Below, piece by piece: positions 14,843 through 17,655 of a stretch of 17,655 nucleotides of DNA; positions within the stretch are counted from its first letter, which is position 1, and every line of letters begins with the position of its first letter. The notes beneath the pieces were generated by a model. It made no database searches. It had not been told where the DNA came from and saw only the letters and a list, made by a program, of their open reading frames with translations. The stretch is from positions 1 to 17,655 of the forward strand of contig JALNWH010000031.1 of the NCBI GenBank assembly GCA_023230985.1, read 5' to 3'. Origin of the DNA: Bacillota bacterium (lineage in GTDB: Bacteria > Bacillota > Clostridia > Lutisporales > Lutisporaceae). Made by a program: the position numbers and the translations under genes.

Positions 14843-14871
14843 ATTTTAGTATTACGACTTCAACTTATAAA
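14843..14871 (-). promoter_or_regulatory. Candidate promoter of the DUF4321-maf-mre-min operon
   Basis: On the minus strand TTTATA (14866-14871), a 17-nt spacer and TAAAAT (14843-14848) approximate a sigma-A promoter (four of six and five of six matches). It lies between the rnf terminator and the first ribosome binding site, where a promoter is expected. Other AT-rich pairs in the region could also serve. Confidence 0.33.
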
Positions 14872-14944
14872 ATAATACAAGTAGGAAATCCTGCTTAACG
14901 TATCTAACTTTTGTCGCAAATGTCGTGCAGTAATTATGACAGGT

Positions 14945-15769
14945 TTAAAAAAAGCGGCAAAAGCCGCTTTTTCTATTTTGCTTCATTAAGAATTGTATGA
15001 GTGGGACAGACCTCTGCGCAGCCCCGCAATTTGTACACTTCTCATAATCTATCCTCGCCAAATTGTTCTCAAAAATAATTGCATCAAACTCACAAGCCTT
15101 AACACACCTGCGACATCCAATGCACCCTACCTTACAAACGCCCATTACTTCCTTACCCTTGTCAATATTTTTACATAAAACCCTAACCTTTTTTGAAACA
15201 GGTACAAGGGCAATTATCTTCTTGGGACAGGCCTCTATACATTTTTTACAAGCAGTACATTTATCTTCATCCACAACCGCTACACCATTTATTACATGTA
15301 TCGCATCAAAGGGGCAAACCTTCTCGCAAGTTCCCAATCCGGTGCAACCATATTTACATCCTTTTGAACCCCCTGCAAGCATTTCTGCCGCTTTGCAATC
15401 TTCTATCCCTTGATATATATATTTTTCCTTTGCGTTTTCTTTATCACCGTTACATAGCACTCTAGCTACCATTCTCTCACTATTCTCAGCCGTTACGCCC
15501 ATAATATCTGCGACTTTTTGAGCTAATACAGTTCCGCCGACAGGACACGCACTAACGGAAGCACTACCATCTGCAATTGACTCTGCTAGGGCATCACAAC
15601 CTGCATAACCACAAGCACCGCAATTTGCACCCGGTAGTAAAAATCTTATTTGTTCAACCTTGGGATCCGTTTTTACTTCAAATTTCTTAGAAGCATAAGT
15701 TAAAACAATGCCAAAAAAAATTGCCAGTCCTCCCAGTGTAACAGTAGGCCATAATAATTCATTAATCAT
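14945..15769 (-). CDS. rnfB: Rnf complex subunit RnfB, C-terminus frameshifted
   Basis: RnfB is the multi-cluster iron-sulfur subunit that passes electrons from ferredoxin into the Rnf complex. After an N-terminal membrane helix (about 5-25) comes the C50-x2-C53-x4-C58...C75 cluster domain, then ferredoxin-like motifs at 138-152, 171-181 and 216-226. The last motif begins C245-TN-C248-GA but then reads AQRSVPLIQ, losing its third and fourth cysteines. One base is missing near 15020: in the neighbouring frame the sequence continues CAEVCPTHTILNEAK and stops at 14973, giving a normal 265-residue protein that ends just before the terminator. As written, the 274-residue frame runs through the terminator stem. 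It is a real mutation or a sequencing error. The start is ATG at 15769, with AGAGGTGAG upstream. Confidence 0.9.
   Translation of the reverse strand: MINELLWPTVTLGGLAIFFGIVLTYASKKFEVKTDPKVEQIRFLLPGANCGACGYAGCDALAESIADGSASVSACPVGGTVLAQKVADIMGVTAENSERMVARVLCNGDKENAKEKYIYQGIEDCKAAEMLAGGSKGCKYGCTGLGTCEKVCPFDAIHVINGVAVVDEDKCTACKKCIEACPKKIIALVPVSKKVRVLCKNIDKGKEVMGVCKVGCIGCRRCVKACEFDAIIFENNLARIDYEKCTNCGAAQRSVPLIQFLMKQNRKSGFCRFF
14947..14972 (-). terminator. Intrinsic terminator of the rnf operon
   Basis: On the minus strand AAAAAGCGGC, a TTTT loop and GCCGCTTTTTTT form a strong 10-bp stem followed by a T-run. It lies inside the frameshifted end of rnfB as written, but directly after the restored rnfB stop at 14973-14975. 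It separates the rnf genes from the shape and division cluster. Confidence 0.88.
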
Positions 15770-15799
15770 TGCAACTCACCTCTTTCATCAGCAGCTCAT

Positions 15800-16372
15800 T
15801 TAAAGCAAGCCGCTAAAGCCTAAAAAAGCTATAGAAAGCAAACTCGCTGTTATAAGAGCTATGGGAAAACCCTCGAGACTTTTGGGATAAGGGGCAAGTT
15901 CCATTCTTTCTCTTATTCCCGCAAATAATACTATAGCCAATGTAAATCCGAGAGCCCCACCTATGCCGTTTAATAAAGTCTCCATAATATTAAACTTACT
16001 TTCAATATTTAAAATAGCCACGCCAAGCACTGCGCAATTTGTAGTTATAAGCGGCAGATATACACCTAATGCTTGATATAAAGTCGGGCTTGTTTTTTTC
16101 ATAACCATTTCAACAAATTGTACGAGTCCGGCTATTACTAAGATAAAAGCTATCGTTTGCATGTATTCAATTTTTAAAGGTACCAATATTGCTATTTGAA
16201 CTATCCAAGTCATTACCGATGCCAAGGCCATAACAAAAGTTACCGCAATACCCATGCCCAGTGCTGTTTCTACTTTCTTTGAAACACCTAGAAAAGGACA
16301 AATGCCTAAAAATCTTGAAAGAACAAAGTTGTTTACAAAGATGGCAGACAAAACAATAATTATCAATTTCAT
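15800..16372 (-). CDS. rnfA: Rnf complex membrane subunit RnfA
   Basis: This is a 190-residue hydrophobic protein with about six membrane helices, homologous to RnfE and NqrE. It forms part of the ion-translocating core of Rnf, the ferredoxin:NAD+ oxidoreductase that exports Na+ or H+. The family signatures LSRFLGICPFLGVSKK (about 18-33), with its conserved cysteine, and LITTNCAVLGVAI (about 107-119), with the second, are present; these cysteines are thought to hold an iron-sulfur centre between RnfA and RnfE. The start is ATG at 16372, with AGGGGGG 8 nt upstream. It lies 13 bp after rnfE and 30 bp before rnfB. Confidence 0.95.
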   Translation of the reverse strand: MKLIIIVLSAIFVNNFVLSRFLGICPFLGVSKKVETALGMGIAVTFVMALASVMTWIVQIAILVPLKIEYMQTIAFILVIAGLVQFVEMVMKKTSPTLYQALGVYLPLITTNCAVLGVAILNIESKFNIMETLLNGIGGALGFTLAIVLFAGIRERMELAPYPKSLEGFPIALITASLLSIAFLGFSGLL

Positions 16373-16385
16373 TACTTCTGCCCCC

Positions 16386-16979
16386 CTATGCCTTTTTAAC
16401 TATAAGTTTATTAAATAAAGCTATTGCTAAACCATATACTAAAAATCCACCCGGAGGAAGTATTAATATTAAAGCCGGTTCAAACCCTGCCCCAAATATA
16501 GGCATGTTTAAAAATGTACCTGCACCTAATAATTCTCTCACACCGCTCATAAACACCAAAGCAAGTGTAAAGCCAACTCCCATTCCTAACCCGTCCATTA
16601 TGGAATTTAATGGGGGATTCTTAGAGGCAAAGGATTCAGCCCGCGCTAATATTATGCAATTAACAACAATCAAAGGAATAAATATACCCAGTGCGCTATC
16701 CAAAGCAGGAGAAAATGCCTTTATTAACATTTCCACAGCTGAAACAAACGTTGCTATTACTACTACATATATTGGGATTCTTACCTCATTGGGTACTATT
16801 TTATTAATAAGAGAAATAATAAGATTAGAGCATATTAATACTGCAATAACTGCTATACCCATACCTAGACCGTTAAAAACCGCAGTAGTAACAGCCATAG
16901 TAGGACATGTCCCTAAAACCAACCTAAAAGTAGGATTTTCTTTAATTATTCCGTTAGAAAAATCTTTCCATAATTTCAT
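16386..16979 (-). CDS. rnfE: Rnf complex membrane subunit RnfE
   Basis: This 197-residue membrane protein has six predicted helices and is the inverted-topology partner of RnfA in the complex. Signatures are NPTFRLVLGTCPTMAV near the N-terminus and IPLIVVNCIILARAE in the middle, each with a conserved cysteine, then GMGVGFTLAL. I place the start at ATG 16979 (MKLWKDFSNGI), because GGAGG lies 8 nt upstream. A GTG three codons earlier (16988) overlaps that ribosome binding site. It lies between rnfG (21-bp gap) and rnfA. Confidence 0.94.
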   Translation of the reverse strand: MKLWKDFSNGIIKENPTFRLVLGTCPTMAVTTAVFNGLGMGIAVIAVLICSNLIISLINKIVPNEVRIPIYVVVIATFVSAVEMLIKAFSPALDSALGIFIPLIVVNCIILARAESFASKNPPLNSIMDGLGMGVGFTLALVFMSGVRELLGAGTFLNMPIFGAGFEPALILILPPGGFLVYGLAIALFNKLIVKKA

Positions 16980-17000
16980 TGACCTCACCTCCGCTATACT

Positions 17001-17585
17001 CTAATTACCAGTTATTTCCTCTACCAGTTCTAAAGCAGTATTTACTCCTTCGACCACAGCAGTAGAAGTAATCGTTGCTCCGGCTATTGATAGTATTTCG
17101 TTATCTTTTGGAACTCCGTTTTTTATCAATACAACACCGCCATCCCAATCTTTTCCGACAAATTGCCCTTGGAATTTAGGTGTAGCTGCGTTTTTACCAA
17201 GTCCGGGAGTTTCTGAATTCTCCCCTACTTTAATCCCCTTTACTTTACCTTCCATATCAATTCCAATTACTATCTCTACAGTACCTCCATATCCTTTCGG
17301 AGAAGTTTTTACAGTATAACCTACAGTTTGACCTTGAGACCTTCCTTCATAAACTTCCGTTACTATTTCATAATTGGATTTTGAAAGAATATCACTAATT
17401 CCATTTTCGTCAACTTTATTAAACTCTTCCGCCTCCGATAATACCTCTTTACGTGCTTCATCATTTTCTCTTATTGCCTGTTCTATAATTTTTTCATATG
17501 TGACTGCATTTGTAACTCCTAATACACCTGCCGCAACGATACATACTATAAGGAGTATGCCTGTTAGTTTTAAATAATCACGCAC
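17001..17585 (-). CDS. rnfG: Rnf complex flavoprotein subunit RnfG
   Basis: This 194-residue subunit has one N-terminal membrane helix (about 8-28) and an extracytoplasmic FMN-binding domain. The covalent FMN site is the threonine of AGATITS (T171), which the flavin transferase ApbE modifies in this family; the residue before GAT is Ala where Ser or Thr is more usual. The GENSETPGLGKNA segment (about 121-133) is typical. RnfG relays electrons across the membrane to RnfD and the other flavin sites. The start is GTG at 17585, overlapping the rnfD stop by 8 nt, with GAGAGGTGA upstream; the overlap suggests coupled translation. Confidence 0.94.
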   Translation of the reverse strand: MRDYLKLTGILLIVCIVAAGVLGVTNAVTYEKIIEQAIRENDEARKEVLSEAEEFNKVDENGISDILSKSNYEIVTEVYEGRSQGQTVGYTVKTSPKGYGGTVEIVIGIDMEGKVKGIKVGENSETPGLGKNAATPKFQGQFVGKDWDGGVVLIKNGVPKDNEILSIAGATITSTAVVEGVNTALELVEEITGN

Positions 17586-17655
17586 TTTTCTTCACCTCTC
17601 CAAACTTTCTTGGAATAGTAAATCTATCTATTAAAGGAGTTGCAACATTCATTAG
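17578..17655 (-). CDS. rnfD: RnfD, C-terminal 25 residues only (partial)
   Basis: The window cuts this gene, and only the last 25 codons and the TGA stop are present. The tail reads NVATPLIDRFTIPRKFG and then a short lysine-rich end. Ending in a TP-IDR----P-KFG motif, just ahead of rnfG, is typical of RnfD, the membrane subunit that carries covalent FMN. The frame is open to the window edge. Confidence 0.85.
   Translation of the reverse strand, partial: LMNVATPLIDRFTIPRKFGEVKKSA

Noticed and set aside
14945..14972. The last residues of the written RnfB (KSGFCRFF) as a genuine C-terminus
   Set aside because: They are the translation of the terminator stem, reached only because of the frameshift near 15020.

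Overview
This is an AT-rich window (about one third G+C, judged by eye). Every gene I accept lies on the minus strand, so transcription runs from high to low coordinates. The gene set is Rnf complex, Mre/Min shape and division genes, a SpoIVFA/SpoIVFB-like pair, a radical SAM/DUF2344 pair and RNase G. It points to an anaerobic, probably endospore-forming Firmicute of the Clostridia or Tissierellia type. MinE next to MinCD and an Rnf complex fit that better than a Bacillus. I cannot name the genus. No tRNA, rRNA, CRISPR array, transposase or phage gene is visible.

Layout in transcription order. (1) 17655-14945: the end of rnfD, then rnfG, rnfE, rnfA and rnfB, the distal part of an rnf operon encoding a membrane ferredoxin:NAD+ oxidoreductase, closed by a strong intrinsic terminator. 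(2) 14871-6415: a candidate promoter, a possible 17-codon ORF coupled to a DUF4321 membrane protein, then maf, radC, mreB, mreC, mreD, mrdA (PBP2), minC, minD and minE. This is the classic cell-shape and division-site cluster. (3) 6411-4779: a candidate sigma-E-like promoter, then an M23 protein with one membrane anchor (SpoIVFA-like) and an M50 intramembrane protease (SpoIVFB). (4) 4742-387: an extended -10 promoter, a leader of about 265 nt made of hairpin repeats, a radical SAM gene broken by a one-base frameshift, a DUF2344 gene and rng. (5) 386-1: a noncoding end with a long hairpin repeat related to the one in the leader, and a weak candidate promoter pointing out of the window.

Points most worth a second look: one-base deletions that break the radical SAM gene near 3047 and the last 4Fe-4S motif of rnfB near 15020 (real mutations or assembly errors); a possible arrangement before spoIVFA in which read-through mRNA would hide the ribosome binding site but mRNA from an internal sporulation promoter would not; a two-copy hairpin repeat family with a compensatory base change; a coupled 17-codon ORF before DUF4321; and an Asn for Asp change in the MreB phosphate-2 motif. 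I see no wholly new multi-gene system. The novelty is in regulatory and noncoding structure.
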